DNA of 64,000 nt from WJJR01 sp964440935 (GCA_964440935.1 CAYTTY010000003.1:62001-126000), one strand, 5' to 3'. Shown: positions 34,679 to 42,837, numbered from the stretch's first letter. Made by a program: numbers and translations. The notes: generated from the sequence alone by a model not told the origin.

Positions 34679-36169
34679 TCAGGTACCCGACCACGCCGAT
34701 TCCTCGACCGTGTCCAAGGCGCTGTCCACATCACTGGCTGCGGATTCCGGTCCTTGGCTGAAACCCATTACCCACTGCAGCCATTGATGAACATCGTTGC
34801 GTTTGATTTCACGACGCATCCGACGCATCCGCCGGACCCGGCTGCCCAAGTCCATCGAATACGCGGCATGGATGGCATCGGCGGTGGTTTCGCGGTCATA
34901 CGGATTGACGCACAGGGCATTCGGACAAAGCTGATCGGCCGCACCGGCGAACTCGCTGAGAATCAGGACATCGTGCCCATTGACCGAACACGCGCAAAAC
35001 TCCTTAGCAATCAGATTCATGCCGTCGCGCAAGGGTGTGACCAGCCCGATCTCGCAAGCACGGTACAGGGCCAAGAGTGAAATCCGATCGAGTGATCGGT
35101 AGATGTAATAGATCGGCACCCAGCCCTGACTGGAAAACCGGCCGTTGATTCTACCGATTAACCCGTCGATCTCCGACTTCAGGTCGCGGTAGTCGGGCAC
35201 ATGCGTACGGCTCGGAATCACCACTTGAATCAATGATACATTTCCGCGCAGTTCCGGATATTTTTCCAGAGCCCGCTCGAAGGCACTGAACCGTTCCGGA
35301 ATGCCCTTGGTGTAGTCGAGACGGTCAATGCCAAGAATCAACTGTCGTGATTTGTAGTAATCGCGAAATTCATTCGCCGCCTGCTCAACTTCATCGCTGC
35401 GAGCACCACGATCGAACTCATTAAAATCGATGCTGATGGGGAAATGCCCCGCTTTGACTGCGCGTCCGTCGAACTTCAACGTTGTGTACCGTCGGCCGGT
35501 GTGCACGGAGATACCCGACACCATTTCGCGTGCGCATTGAACGAAGTTCTTCCGATCACGCAACGTTTGGAAGCCCAGCAGATCGTAGGAGAGCAGACCA
35601 CGTATCAACTCGCCCGCCCAGGGCAGTCGCCGGAACAAATCGAGCGACGGAAACGGTGTGTGCAGAAAATACGAGAGCGGCTGGTTCACACCCTGCTCAC
35701 GCAGAAATTGCCCGACCATGATCAACTGATAATCGTGCACCCAGATGAAATCGTCGTCCGAGACATTCTGCGCAATGATCTCCGCGAAGCGGCGATTCAC
35801 TTGCAGGTAAGTATGATAATTGTCCAGCAGAAAGTGGCAGTGGCCGAGCAGATCATGGAACAAGGGCCACAACGATTCGTTTGCAAAACCCCGGTAGTAT
35901 CTCTGTTCTTCTTCGACCGTCAATGGGATCGCGACAACTTCGTAGTGGTTTTCCTCCCTGAAGGTTGTCAGCAAGTCATTGATCGGGACTTCCGGACCAC
36001 AACCCGGCCAGCCAATCCAGAGTCCGCGATTACGTTTCATTACCGGTTCCAGCGCAGTGACCAAACCGCCCGCGCCCGGCTCGATTCGCCACTCTCCGTC
36101 CTGGACCGTTACGCGAATCGGCAACCGGTTCGACACGACGACAAATCGTCTATTCTCTTCGTCTCCCAT
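34679..36169 (-). CDS. otsA: Trehalose-6-phosphate synthase (GT20)
   Basis: The 496-aa enzyme makes trehalose 6-phosphate from a nucleotide-glucose donor and glucose 6-phosphate. Landmarks are the N-terminal 'VVVSNRLPIRV' and 'PGAGGLVTAL', the substrate loop 'IGWPG', 'WVHDYQLIMVGQFLRE', 'FLHTPFPSLDLFRRLPW', the phosphate-binding 'GIDRLDYTKGIPERF', and the nucleotide site 'PLRDGMNLIAKEFCAC' with 'LSEFAGAA'. No phosphatase domain (OtsB) is fused or adjacent; the protein ends after the synthase domain. The ATG at 36169 is chosen because GGAGAG lies four bases ahead. It lies next to a second trehalose route (TreT), 355 bases away. Confidence 0.93.
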   Translation of the reverse strand: MGDEENRRFVVVSNRLPIRVTVQDGEWRIEPGAGGLVTALEPVMKRNRGLWIGWPGCGPEVPINDLLTTFREENHYEVVAIPLTVEEEQRYYRGFANESLWPLFHDLLGHCHFLLDNYHTYLQVNRRFAEIIAQNVSDDDFIWVHDYQLIMVGQFLREQGVNQPLSYFLHTPFPSLDLFRRLPWAGELIRGLLSYDLLGFQTLRDRKNFVQCAREMVSGISVHTGRRYTTLKFDGRAVKAGHFPISIDFNEFDRGARSDEVEQAANEFRDYYKSRQLILGIDRLDYTKGIPERFSAFERALEKYPELRGNVSLIQVVIPSRTHVPDYRDLKSEIDGLIGRINGRFSSQGWVPIYYIYRSLDRISLLALYRACEIGLVTPLRDGMNLIAKEFCACSVNGHDVLILSEFAGAADQLCPNALCVNPYDRETTADAIHAAYSMDLGSRVRRMRRMRREIKRNDVHQWLQWVMGFSQGPESAASDVDSALDTVEESAWSGT

Positions 36170-36524
36170 TGGTCTCTCCATGACGACGCATTTTATGCCT
36201 ATCTCGACACAGTTCACTCAACATGCCGAAGTACCATCTCAGATGATACACATTTATACGTTCGTGTACCGCGGGTAGAATCACCCCTCTGTGGCGCAAT
36301 CGTGATTTACCCGACAGTTGTTGTCCACAAAGCAACGTGATGCGCTAGGTGCGCATCTGGACGCGATCAGTCATCCGCGATGCGCCGGTAGAAATGCGTG
36401 CGCACTGCGCTGGTCCTGGCGCATCCGGACTCATTTATATGATACGTAACTTGGCGTGATTCTGTGATGGAAGTCGATCTGAGAACCGTCAACTGAGTTG
36501 AAGGCTCATCTTGAAACAACAATG
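36170..36524. other. Intergenic region with inverted GATGCGC arms
   Basis: No gene is seen. GATGCGC-taggt-GCGCATC (36339-36357) is a perfect 7-bp hairpin, and GATGCGCC (36379-36386) pairs with GGCGCATC (36418-36425). These four arms could form a tandem hairpin beyond the treT stop; there is no T-run. An otsA promoter must lie here but no convincing boxes were found. Confidence 0.5.
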
Positions 36525-37772
36525 CTATTCACCGTTGGCGAAAATGCGGTCGGTAATGCCGTGGGACAGTCCCAGCATCAGGGTGAGATATTCGCGCAGG
36601 TGACGGGTGTTGAGGAAATACTCGCGAACAAACTCACGCGCGGCCTCGCCGATCTTCTGAATGCGGTTCGGCCGTCGCAGCAAATACAGGATGCGATGGG
36701 CTGCGCCCTCGGGGGAATTCACGAGGAAACCGGTACCGTAATCGAAGACCTGCAAGCGGATCCCGCCGGTATTGCCGCCGATTACGGGCTTCGACTTCCA
36801 CATGCCTTCGGTGACCGTGAGACCGAATCCTTCGCGTGTCGACTTCTGGATGATGATATCCGCCGCGCGTTGCAGTGCATTGATCGTGCGGTGCGCATCG
36901 CCCGGGAGAAACAACACATGCAAGTCGGGATCGTCGGCGGCTTCCTCTTGCACGGCTTTCAGCACTTCGGCGCCTTCGGGATCATCCGTTGCGCCACCAC
37001 CGGCCAGTACCAACTGCACCGGTGCGTACCGACGCACCAGACGGTATGCCTCAATCACCCCGAGCGGATCCTTGAAACGGTCAAATCGCGACACCTGCAC
37101 CAGCAGCGGACGTTGGGGATCGAGTTCGAACTGCGCGCGTACATTGTCGATCTCGTCTTGCGGTAACTCGATGTTCTTCTCGGATAATGGATCGATCGAT
37201 GGCGCAATGATGAATTGCGAATGTCTCATCGCCTGCGAAAACTGCGGCATGGAGAAGATCGACGCTTCATACAACTCGACAAACGGACGCAGGAATTTCC
37301 ACGCGACCCGTGACGGATGGGACACGTCGATGTGGCACCGCCAGACCCAGTGCCCGCGCACATCGGTGATCAACGACCGCAATTCCGCCGGCTGCGGGTC
37401 GTGGATGAACACAAAGTCGGCATCGGCGAGCATCGGCCCGAGCCGTTCGGCGGTCGCACGGTTGGCGTCGTGGTACGCGTCGGCCCACTTTGGCGGGATC
37501 ATGATGTCGTGGCCCTGCAACCCGTTGTGCAATGTCTTGGTCATCTCATAAAAGCGCGCATCGCCCTCAATCACTTCCCACTGCACGTCCAGCCCCAGCT
37601 CGCGCATCAGCGGCACCATCCAGAACAAAATCTCCGCAACACCGCCGCCGGTGCGAGTCGAGTTGACATGCACGACGCGTTTCCCGTCAAACCGGTTCGC
37701 CATCTGATACAATCCCGCAATGGCCTCGGGTCCCGCCACTTCGGCATAACGGTTCAGCATCGGGGACATCAT
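36525..37772 (-). CDS. treT: Trehalose synthase TreT-type glycosyltransferase (GT4)
   Basis: The 415-aa protein has the GT4 two-Rossmann-domain layout and strongly matches trehalose glycosyltransferring synthases, which join nucleotide-glucose and glucose directly to trehalose: 'VVHVNSTRTGGGVAEIL' near residue 33, 'WRCHIDVSHPSRVAWKFL', 'IAPSIDPLSEKN', 'VQVSRFDRFKDPLGVIEAY', 'QKSTREGFGLTVTEGMWK' (donor-site E-x7-E) and 'VIGGNTGGIRLQ'. Its ATG overlaps the stop of the DUF5752 gene by 4 bases, so the two are translationally coupled. Together with otsA the cell has two independent trehalose routes in one locus. Confidence 0.92.
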   Translation of the reverse strand: MMSPMLNRYAEVAGPEAIAGLYQMANRFDGKRVVHVNSTRTGGGVAEILFWMVPLMRELGLDVQWEVIEGDARFYEMTKTLHNGLQGHDIMIPPKWADAYHDANRATAERLGPMLADADFVFIHDPQPAELRSLITDVRGHWVWRCHIDVSHPSRVAWKFLRPFVELYEASIFSMPQFSQAMRHSQFIIAPSIDPLSEKNIELPQDEIDNVRAQFELDPQRPLLVQVSRFDRFKDPLGVIEAYRLVRRYAPVQLVLAGGGATDDPEGAEVLKAVQEEAADDPDLHVLFLPGDAHRTINALQRAADIIIQKSTREGFGLTVTEGMWKSKPVIGGNTGGIRLQVFDYGTGFLVNSPEGAAHRILYLLRRPNRIQKIGEAAREFVREYFLNTRHLREYLTLMLGLSHGITDRIFANGE

Positions 37773-38437
37773 GATCCGGCCCTCCCCGCAAGAGCGTCGC
37801 CAACAGTGGCGATAAGTGTGTCTTTCAGTTCGCGCAAACTGAGGAAGTAGAAATCCAGAGTGGACAGTGTTTGCACCAGCGGATCGGTCTCGTCGCCGAA
37901 TCCGGCCAGCCAGGCGGTGAAGTCGTCCAACCCGAGTGGCGTGCGGCGACGCGCCTCGATGAAATGATAGTAAAGTGATCCCAAATTCATTCCTTCAATG
38001 GCGCCGGGCAGATCATCTGTCGACTGCAGATAGACACCAGTGCCGAAAACGACGGTCATCGCCTGGAGGAAATGGAACTGATCGCCACGGTCGGCGGTGG
38101 GGTAGACCTCGGTTTCGGCCAGACGGTCGTCGATGATATCGAGTGTGGCGACACGCAGATCTTCCAGCTCGGGGAAGGTGTAGGGATCGAGCACTCCCAA
38201 ACGCTCGGCCAGCACCGGATCGCGCAGCGCATGCGCCGCCCAGACGGCGAAATCGTTGGGGTACTCCGGATCGTCGAAGCTCGGCCGCAGCTTGGTCTCG
38301 CAGAAGTGGTGATATAAGGAGGCCCGGGGGCACGCTTCGATACGGTCGCGCAGTTCGCGTAAGTTGATTGTCGGCTTGAGGTTAGCCGTGCGGGTGATGA
38401 GCGTGCAGCCCTGGACATAGAAGGGGTCGTGGGTCAT
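37769..38437 (-). CDS. DUF5752 family protein
   Basis: The 222-aa soluble, mostly helical protein matches DUF5752, a family found next to treT. Recognisable is 'PRASLYHHFCETKLRPSFDD' near the N-terminus and a second 'LGSLYYHFIEARRRTPLGLD' in the C-terminal half, so it is an internal duplication of a domain beginning ASLYHHF. Function is unknown; constant pairing with TreT and the 4-base overlap here suggest a role in regulating or assembling the trehalose enzyme. No clear ribosome site was identified in front of the ATG. Confidence 0.75.
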   Translation of the reverse strand: MTHDPFYVQGCTLITRTANLKPTINLRELRDRIEACPRASLYHHFCETKLRPSFDDPEYPNDFAVWAAHALRDPVLAERLGVLDPYTFPELEDLRVATLDIIDDRLAETEVYPTADRGDQFHFLQAMTVVFGTGVYLQSTDDLPGAIEGMNLGSLYYHFIEARRRTPLGLDDFTAWLAGFGDETDPLVQTLSTLDFYFLSLRELKDTLIATVGDALAGRAGS

Positions 38438-38545
38438 GGGTGCTGTCCGTTCGGCCTCGAGTTATTATCTCGTCATAAGCGGGAGACCATATTCTCTGTA
38501 TCGGTAGCATTCGCGATTCCGCAATCCTCTCCATGGCAAGTAGTT

Positions 38546-38616
38546 GCAGGTCAGGACCACGGCGCACCGATGCCGCTTCGAAGGTACACACCCGTTTGCG
38601 CGCCGGGGTTCTGACA
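38546..38616 (+). repeat. Family C miniature inverted-repeat element, 71 bp, unit 3
   Basis: It starts GCAGGTCAGGACCACGGCGC and ends GCGCCGGGGTTCTGACA. Both ends match the units at 18762 and 18869, and the length is the same, so this is a dispersed element rather than chance similarity. Confidence 0.75.
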
Positions 38617-38765
38617 TGGCCCGTTTGTGTCGAGTTGTCGGCCGGTGCGTCAGGCGCCCCGCGCAGTGACGCGGGTGCCAACTTCGGAGCATTCAGATGC
38701 GCGGTGCAGGTCACCGACGAACTTACAGTAGTGTGCAGACTTCGCTTCTATTCTCGCCGGTTCTA

Positions 38766-38785
38766 TTGCAACTTTGAAGTTGCAA
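38766..38785. promoter_or_regulatory. 20-bp perfect palindrome upstream of the PD-(D/E)XK gene
   Basis: TTGCAACTTTGAAGTTGCAA has 9-base arms around TG and sits 30 bases ahead of the ATG at 38816. It has the size and position of a dimer repressor operator; an autoregulatory or antitoxin-type role is a guess. It could also be a weak hairpin in the leader. Confidence 0.5.
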
Positions 38786-38815
38786 CGTGAACCAACCATC
38801 AAAGGACTATTACAG

Positions 38816-39850
38816 ATGTTACTATCGATTAATCTCGAAACTCCTTACGCCGAGCGTAAGCGAACCGAACGTCTTAATAAGTTCCAACTCGACGAACGTG
38901 GTTTTCAGGATATCCTTTACAAAACCTTGGACAGGATCTTCCCTGACGACGAGTTGATTCTACTAATGCAGTCCCGACGCTGGCAGGAAGAGCCCGATTT
39001 GATGGCAGTGGATAGGAACGGCAGTCTCTTCATTTTCGAGCTCAAAGCGTGGGAATCACATTCATCGAATGTCCTTCAGGTCCTGAGGTATGGTCAGATC
39101 TTTGGATCTGCGAACTATGATGAATTAAACCAATGGTACAAAAAAGGCAACAAGGGTGAAGGCGAGCTCAAAGATGCGCACAACTCTAAGTTTGACTCTC
39201 GGTTAGAAGAAAATCAGTACAATCGAAGTCAGGTCTTTGTAGTGATGACAAATGGGTTAGATCACCGAACTCGAGAGGCGATACAGTATTGGAGGCGATC
39301 GGGGCTCGACATTCGCCCGTGGGTCTATCGTGTATACTCAGGCAAACCGGGTGAGATGCTTTTAGAGATTTCGGCCTTCCGAGTTGAGGACAACCCATAC
39401 GAAGATCTTGCGGAAGGATATTATATAGTTAATACGAATACGCGCTACAGTGAGGAGGATCACCGTGACATGTTGGAGAACGCAAAGGCTGCCGCGTACT
39501 TCGAACCTCCAAAATTGCAGATAGCAAGACTCGTGAAGGGAGACGTTGTTTTCCTCTACCAGTCAGGTGTCGGAATCGTCGCCTATGGAAAGGCTGATGG
39601 CGAGCTACGAAAAGCACTCTACCATGGAAGAGAAGAGTTCTGTGATGAGGAGTACTTCATGAAGTTGCGGAATTTTCGACGAGTTTATGCGCCTTTGACC
39701 GCAGCTGAAGTGAAGCAATTAACGGGTGTGAACTACAGATTCATGAGCACAATGTTCGGCTTGGATGAGGACAGCGGACGGAAGATTTACAAGCACTTGG
39801 AATCAATGAGTGATAATTCGGCAGAGCATCACAGGGATATCTCTGAGTAG
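38816..39850 (+). CDS. PD-(D/E)XK nuclease-like hypothetical protein
   Basis: The 344-aa protein carries the restriction-fold signature early: 'EEPDLMAVDRNGSLFIFELK' gives Asp61 and Glu75-x-Lys77, with a preceding helix 'ERGFQDILYKTLDRIFPDDE' that supplies the usual upstream acid. A long helical C-terminal part follows with no family I know. The gene is AT-rich compared with its surroundings and sits alone, flanked by repeats also found around the HEPN-like gene at 17.4 kb, so horizontal transfer is likely. Such nucleases include phage-defence and repair enzymes; neither can be claimed. The ATG at 38816 is chosen for its AAGGA nine bases ahead. Confidence 0.65.
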   Translation: MLLSINLETPYAERKRTERLNKFQLDERGFQDILYKTLDRIFPDDELILLMQSRRWQEEPDLMAVDRNGSLFIFELKAWESHSSNVLQVLRYGQIFGSANYDELNQWYKKGNKGEGELKDAHNSKFDSRLEENQYNRSQVFVVMTNGLDHRTREAIQYWRRSGLDIRPWVYRVYSGKPGEMLLEISAFRVEDNPYEDLAEGYYIVNTNTRYSEEDHRDMLENAKAAAYFEPPKLQIARLVKGDVVFLYQSGVGIVAYGKADGELRKALYHGREEFCDEEYFMKLRNFRRVYAPLTAAEVKQLTGVNYRFMSTMFGLDEDSGRKIYKHLESMSDNSAEHHRDISE

Positions 39851-39901
39851 GGGTAAGCTCGACTATTCCTTGGTAATTCAAGCGGGAGGGATCATCCATC
39901 G

Positions 39902-40378
39902 ATGGCGCTTAAGGCCTATACCATCCCCGACGGCGAAATCGTCTTCCGCCACGACCTCATCGAGCAGAACACGGTTCTTGTCGGCGATGAGAAGTTTGTG
40001 TTTCCATCAGAAGCCGAAGCCCGGCTCTTCCTGGAAGCGGCTGAGTTCTTTGGGCCGGGCGAATATGAGCTTCCGGACAACGGCGATGAGGCACGCCGCG
40101 CCCTCGACGACTGGCTGGAACACAAAAAGGAGATCGAGACGTGGTTCTGGGAGTGCGCTGACGAAAAAAGTGACGATCAGCGCTTCAAAGAAAAAATGGT
40201 GGCGGCCATGTGGACTCTCTACCGGACCTACCGGCGCGGACTCCGCAACGCACCCGGTGCCAAAAAGTCGCCGGTCCATCGCATCCGGGTGGACGAATCC
40301 GAGGATGGGGAGCCAAAGCCGATCGTGTTTGAACCTCTCAAAGAGCATCCCACACTCGCTCCCCCTTCAGTTTCATAA
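39902..40378 (+). CDS. Hypothetical protein (158 aa)
   Basis: I do not recognise a family. The protein is short, soluble and acidic, with an N-terminal beta part ('AYTIPDGEIVFRHDLIEQNT') and a long helix-rich middle ('EARLFLEAAEFFGPGEYELP'), ending in a disordered Pro-rich tail. GGGAGGG lies eleven bases ahead of the ATG. It starts 51 bases after the nuclease-like gene, in the same direction, and could be its partner, but base usage is closer to that of the host genes. Confidence 0.6.
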   Translation: MALKAYTIPDGEIVFRHDLIEQNTVLVGDEKFVFPSEAEARLFLEAAEFFGPGEYELPDNGDEARRALDDWLEHKKEIETWFWECADEKSDDQRFKEKMVAAMWTLYRTYRRGLRNAPGAKKSPVHRIRVDESEDGEPKPIVFEPLKEHPTLAPPSVS

Positions 40379-40405
40379 GTCAGGTCCACGAAAACGAAAC
40401 AAGTT

Positions 40406-40435
40406 CTAGGTCAGAACCACGGCGCGCCGATGCCG
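40406..40435 (+). repeat. Truncated family C repeat end
   Basis: CTAGGTCAGAACCACGGCGC then GCCGATGCCG matches the start of the unit at 38546 and then runs straight into a family B hairpin, so the element is cut short. Confidence 0.65.
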
Positions 40436-40440
40436 GGTGC

Positions 40441-40459
40441 CCCACAGTTCTACTGTGGG
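40441..40459. repeat. Family B hairpin, copy 5 with compensatory change
   Basis: CCCACAGT-tct-ACTGTGGG. Relative to the other five copies the innermost C-G pair is replaced by T-A, keeping the stem intact. It is preceded by CCGGGTGC as in copy 2. Confidence 0.85.
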
Positions 40460-40522
40460 AAAGCTGGAGTCGTGAAATCGGGGTGGTCAGAAGTACGGTA
40501 GTTGATTGGGAATCGAGAAGTT

Positions 40523-40541
40523 CCCACAGCAGAGCTGTGGG
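40523..40541. repeat. Family B hairpin, copy 6
   Basis: CCCACAGC-aga-GCTGTGGG, inverted relative to copy 5, which lies 64 bases away. The two flank a 63-base spacer. Confidence 0.85.
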
Positions 40542-40644
40542 GTACCAGGCACCAGGCTCTAACCACAAGCGGACTTGGATTTGACTGACAACGCCGTTCA
40601 ACGCGGTCGTGAGCATCCGAGCATCGACAAGCAATTTTACCTAT

Positions 40645-40677
40645 AAAGAAAACCCCCGCTGCTACTGCAGCGGGGGT
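40645..40677 (-). terminator. Rho-independent terminator of groESL
   Basis: On the minus strand the stem CCCCCGCTGC-agta-GCAGCGGGGG (10 perfect pairs plus one A-T) is followed by TTTTCTTT. It lies about 30 bases after the groEL stop. Confidence 0.92.
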
Positions 40678-40703
40678 GGTTGTAATCGGGTGGGACTGGC
40701 GTC

Positions 40704-42359
40704 TTAGAAACCGCCCATGCCGCCCATGCCGCCGGGCATGCCGCCGCCCATGCCGCCCATGTCGTCACCGCCGCCGCCCTTCTTCTCGGGCTTGTCGGTG
40801 ATCATCGCTTCGGTGGTGAGCAGCAGCGACGCGATCGAGGCCGCGTTTTCCAGCGCGATGCGCGTAACCTTGGTCGGATCAATCACACCGGCCTGCATCA
40901 AGTCTTCATAGGCATCAGTCGCAGCGTTGTAGCCGAAGTTGCCGTTCTCGCTCTTGACACGGTTGACGACAATCGAACCCTCGACACCAGCGTTTTCCGA
41001 AATCATGCGCAACGGCTCTTCGAGGGCTTTGCGCACGATGTTGATGCCGATCGATTCGTCTTCGCCGTTGCCGTTGAGACCCTCAAGCGACTTCAGGCAG
41101 CGAATGAATGCCACACCGCCACCGGCGACGATGCCTTCTTCGGCGGCCGCACGCGTCGCATGGAGCGCGTCTTCCACGCGGGCCTTCTTCTCTTTCATTT
41201 CGACTTCGGTGGCCGCACCAACATTGATGACCGCCACACCGCCGGCGAGTTTCGCCAGACGTTCCTGCAGCTTCTCGCGGTCGTAGTCGGATGAGGTCTC
41301 GTCGATCTGCTTGCGAATCTGCGAGATGCGTCCCTTGATCTTCTCGGTGTCGCCGGCGCCTTCGACAATCGTCGTGTTGTCCTTGTCGATAGTGACACGC
41401 TTGGCCTTACCGAGATGCGAAATCACGGTGTTCTCGAGCTTGAAGCCCAGTTCTTCGGAGATCACCTGGCCCCCGGTGAGGATGGCGATGTCTTCGAGCA
41501 TCGCTTTGCGACGGTCGCCAAAGCCCGGGGCCTTGACGGCGCACACACGCAGCGTGCCGCGGAGCTTGTTGACCACCAACGTGGCCAGCGCTTCGCCTTC
41601 GATGTCTTCGGAGATGATCAGAAAGGGTTTGCCGAGCTGCGCGACCTTTTCGAGCACCGGCAGCAGGTCTTTCATCGTCGAGATCTTCTTGTCGTGAATC
41701 AGGATCACCGGCTCTTCGAGGACCGCTTCCATCGACTCGGGATCGGTCACGAAGTACGGTGAAATATAACCGCGGTCGAATTGCATACCTTCGACCAGGT
41801 CGAGCGTCGTTTCGGCGGTCTTCGAATCTTCAACGGTGATGACACCGTCTTTGCCGACTTTGTCCATCGCTTCGGCGATCAGATCACCGATGGCCGAGTC
41901 GCTGTTCGCCGAAATCGTGGCGACCTGCGCGTATTCTTTCGGCGACGGCACATCGGATTTCATCTTCTGCAATTCGGCCACAACCGCCTTGACCGCCTGG
42001 TTAATACCGCGTTGCAGACCCATCGGGTTGGCGCCGGCGGTGACATTCTTGACACCTTCGCGGTAGATTGCCTGAGCCAGCACGGTCGCCGTAGTGGTAC
42101 CGTCACCGGCGACATCGGAGGTCTTCGACGCCACTTCCTTCACCATCTGGGCGCCCATGTTTTCGAAATGATCTTCGAGTTCGATTTCCTTGGCGACCGT
42201 GACACCGTCTTTGGTGATCGTCGGTGCGCCGAATTTCTTGTCGATCACGACATTGCGCCCCTTGGGGCCGAGCGTGATCTTGACCGCACTCGCCAACTGG
42301 TCGACGCCGCGCTTCATCTTTTCGCGGGCGGCCATGGAGAATTCCAACATCTTGGCCAT
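40704..42359 (-). CDS. groL: Chaperonin GroEL (60 kDa subunit)
   Basis: The 551-aa protein matches GroEL along its whole length: 'DQLASAVKITLGPKGRNVVI' and 'FGAPTITKDGVTVAKEIELE' at the N-terminus, the ATP motif 'GDGTTTATVLAQAI', 'NSDSAIGDLIAEAMDKVG' and a Gly-Met-rich C-terminal tail ('GGMGGGMPGGMGGMGGF'). It forms the double-ring folding machine with GroES. GAGGAG lies eight bases ahead of the ATG. groES is 59 bases upstream under the same CIRCE-controlled promoter. Confidence 0.99.
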   Translation of the reverse strand: MAKMLEFSMAAREKMKRGVDQLASAVKITLGPKGRNVVIDKKFGAPTITKDGVTVAKEIELEDHFENMGAQMVKEVASKTSDVAGDGTTTATVLAQAIYREGVKNVTAGANPMGLQRGINQAVKAVVAELQKMKSDVPSPKEYAQVATISANSDSAIGDLIAEAMDKVGKDGVITVEDSKTAETTLDLVEGMQFDRGYISPYFVTDPESMEAVLEEPVILIHDKKISTMKDLLPVLEKVAQLGKPFLIISEDIEGEALATLVVNKLRGTLRVCAVKAPGFGDRRKAMLEDIAILTGGQVISEELGFKLENTVISHLGKAKRVTIDKDNTTIVEGAGDTEKIKGRISQIRKQIDETSSDYDREKLQERLAKLAGGVAVINVGAATEVEMKEKKARVEDALHATRAAAEEGIVAGGGVAFIRCLKSLEGLNGNGEDESIGINIVRKALEEPLRMISENAGVEGSIVVNRVKSENGNFGYNAATDAYEDLMQAGVIDPTKVTRIALENAASIASLLLTTEAMITDKPEKKGGGGDDMGGMGGGMPGGMGGMGGF

Positions 42360-42418
42360 TGCTATGACTCCTCTTTCGTTCGCTTGGGTTTACTGTATCA
42401 ACCTGATGTCAGCGCGTG

Positions 42419-42709
42419 TTAGCTGACGACCGCGAGGATGTCCCCTTCGCGCATAATCAGAAAGTCGTCGTTTTCAATGGTGACTTCGGTCCCCGAGTAC
42501 TTTCCGTACAGAACCCGGTCGCCCTTCTTGACTTCCATCGGGACCACATCGCCTTTGTCGGTCCGGCGTCCGGCGCCGACTTCCATGATTTCGCCCTGCT
42601 GTGGCTTCTCTTTGGCGGTGTCGGGGATAATGATGCCGCCCTTTTTGACTTCCGTCTCAACGTCGAGAGGCTTAATCACCACTCGATCGCCCAATGGTTT
42701 CACTCCCAT
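42419..42709 (-). CDS. groS: Co-chaperonin GroES (10 kDa subunit)
   Basis: The 96-aa protein has the GroES mobile loop and roof: 'KPLGDRVVIKPLDVETEVKK', 'GGIIIPDTAKEKPQQGEIME', 'VKKGDRVLYGKYSGTEV' and 'FLIMREGDILAVV'. It caps GroEL during folding. The ATG at 42709 is chosen because GGAGGAG lies directly ahead, and the short upstream extension of the frame is not part of the family. Transcription starts near 42830 under a CIRCE operator. Confidence 0.98.
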   Translation of the reverse strand: MGVKPLGDRVVIKPLDVETEVKKGGIIIPDTAKEKPQQGEIMEVGAGRRTDKGDVVPMEVKKGDRVLYGKYSGTEVTIENDDFLIMREGDILAVVS

Positions 42710-42802
42710 CGTTACTCCTCCTCCGTCGTTCAAACTGGTTTGGCTGACGACGGCTATGTTACGAGTTCACTTAACTCATTAAATGACAACACCTTCTTTG
42801 TT

Positions 42803-42831
42803 GTTAGCACTCATCGTTTGTGAGTGCTAAC
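42803..42831. promoter_or_regulatory. CIRCE operator (HrcA binding site)
   Basis: TTAGCACTC-N9-GAGTGCTAA is an exact CIRCE consensus (42804-42830), extended by one G-C pair on each side. It lies directly downstream of the groESL -10 box, so HrcA would block transcription at normal temperature. HrcA itself is not in the window. Confidence 0.97.
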
Positions 42832-42837
42832 AAGGTG

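Larger units (their letters stand above)
38438..38815. other. Intergenic region with a family C element and a palindromic operator candidate
   Basis: These 378 bases hold a 71-bp inverted-repeat unit (38546-38616) and a 20-bp perfect palindrome (38766-38785) just ahead of the nuclease-like gene. No gene is seen. Confidence 0.6.
40379..40703. other. Intergenic region with repeats and the groEL terminator
   Basis: These 325 bases contain a truncated family C end (40406-40435), two family B hairpins (40441-40459 and 40523-40541) and the groEL terminator at 40645-40677. Confidence 0.7.

Noticed and set aside
35444..36340. 298-codon open frame on the plus strand
   Set aside because: Antisense to otsA; composition is of a shadow frame (Arg/His/Gln-rich) without domains.
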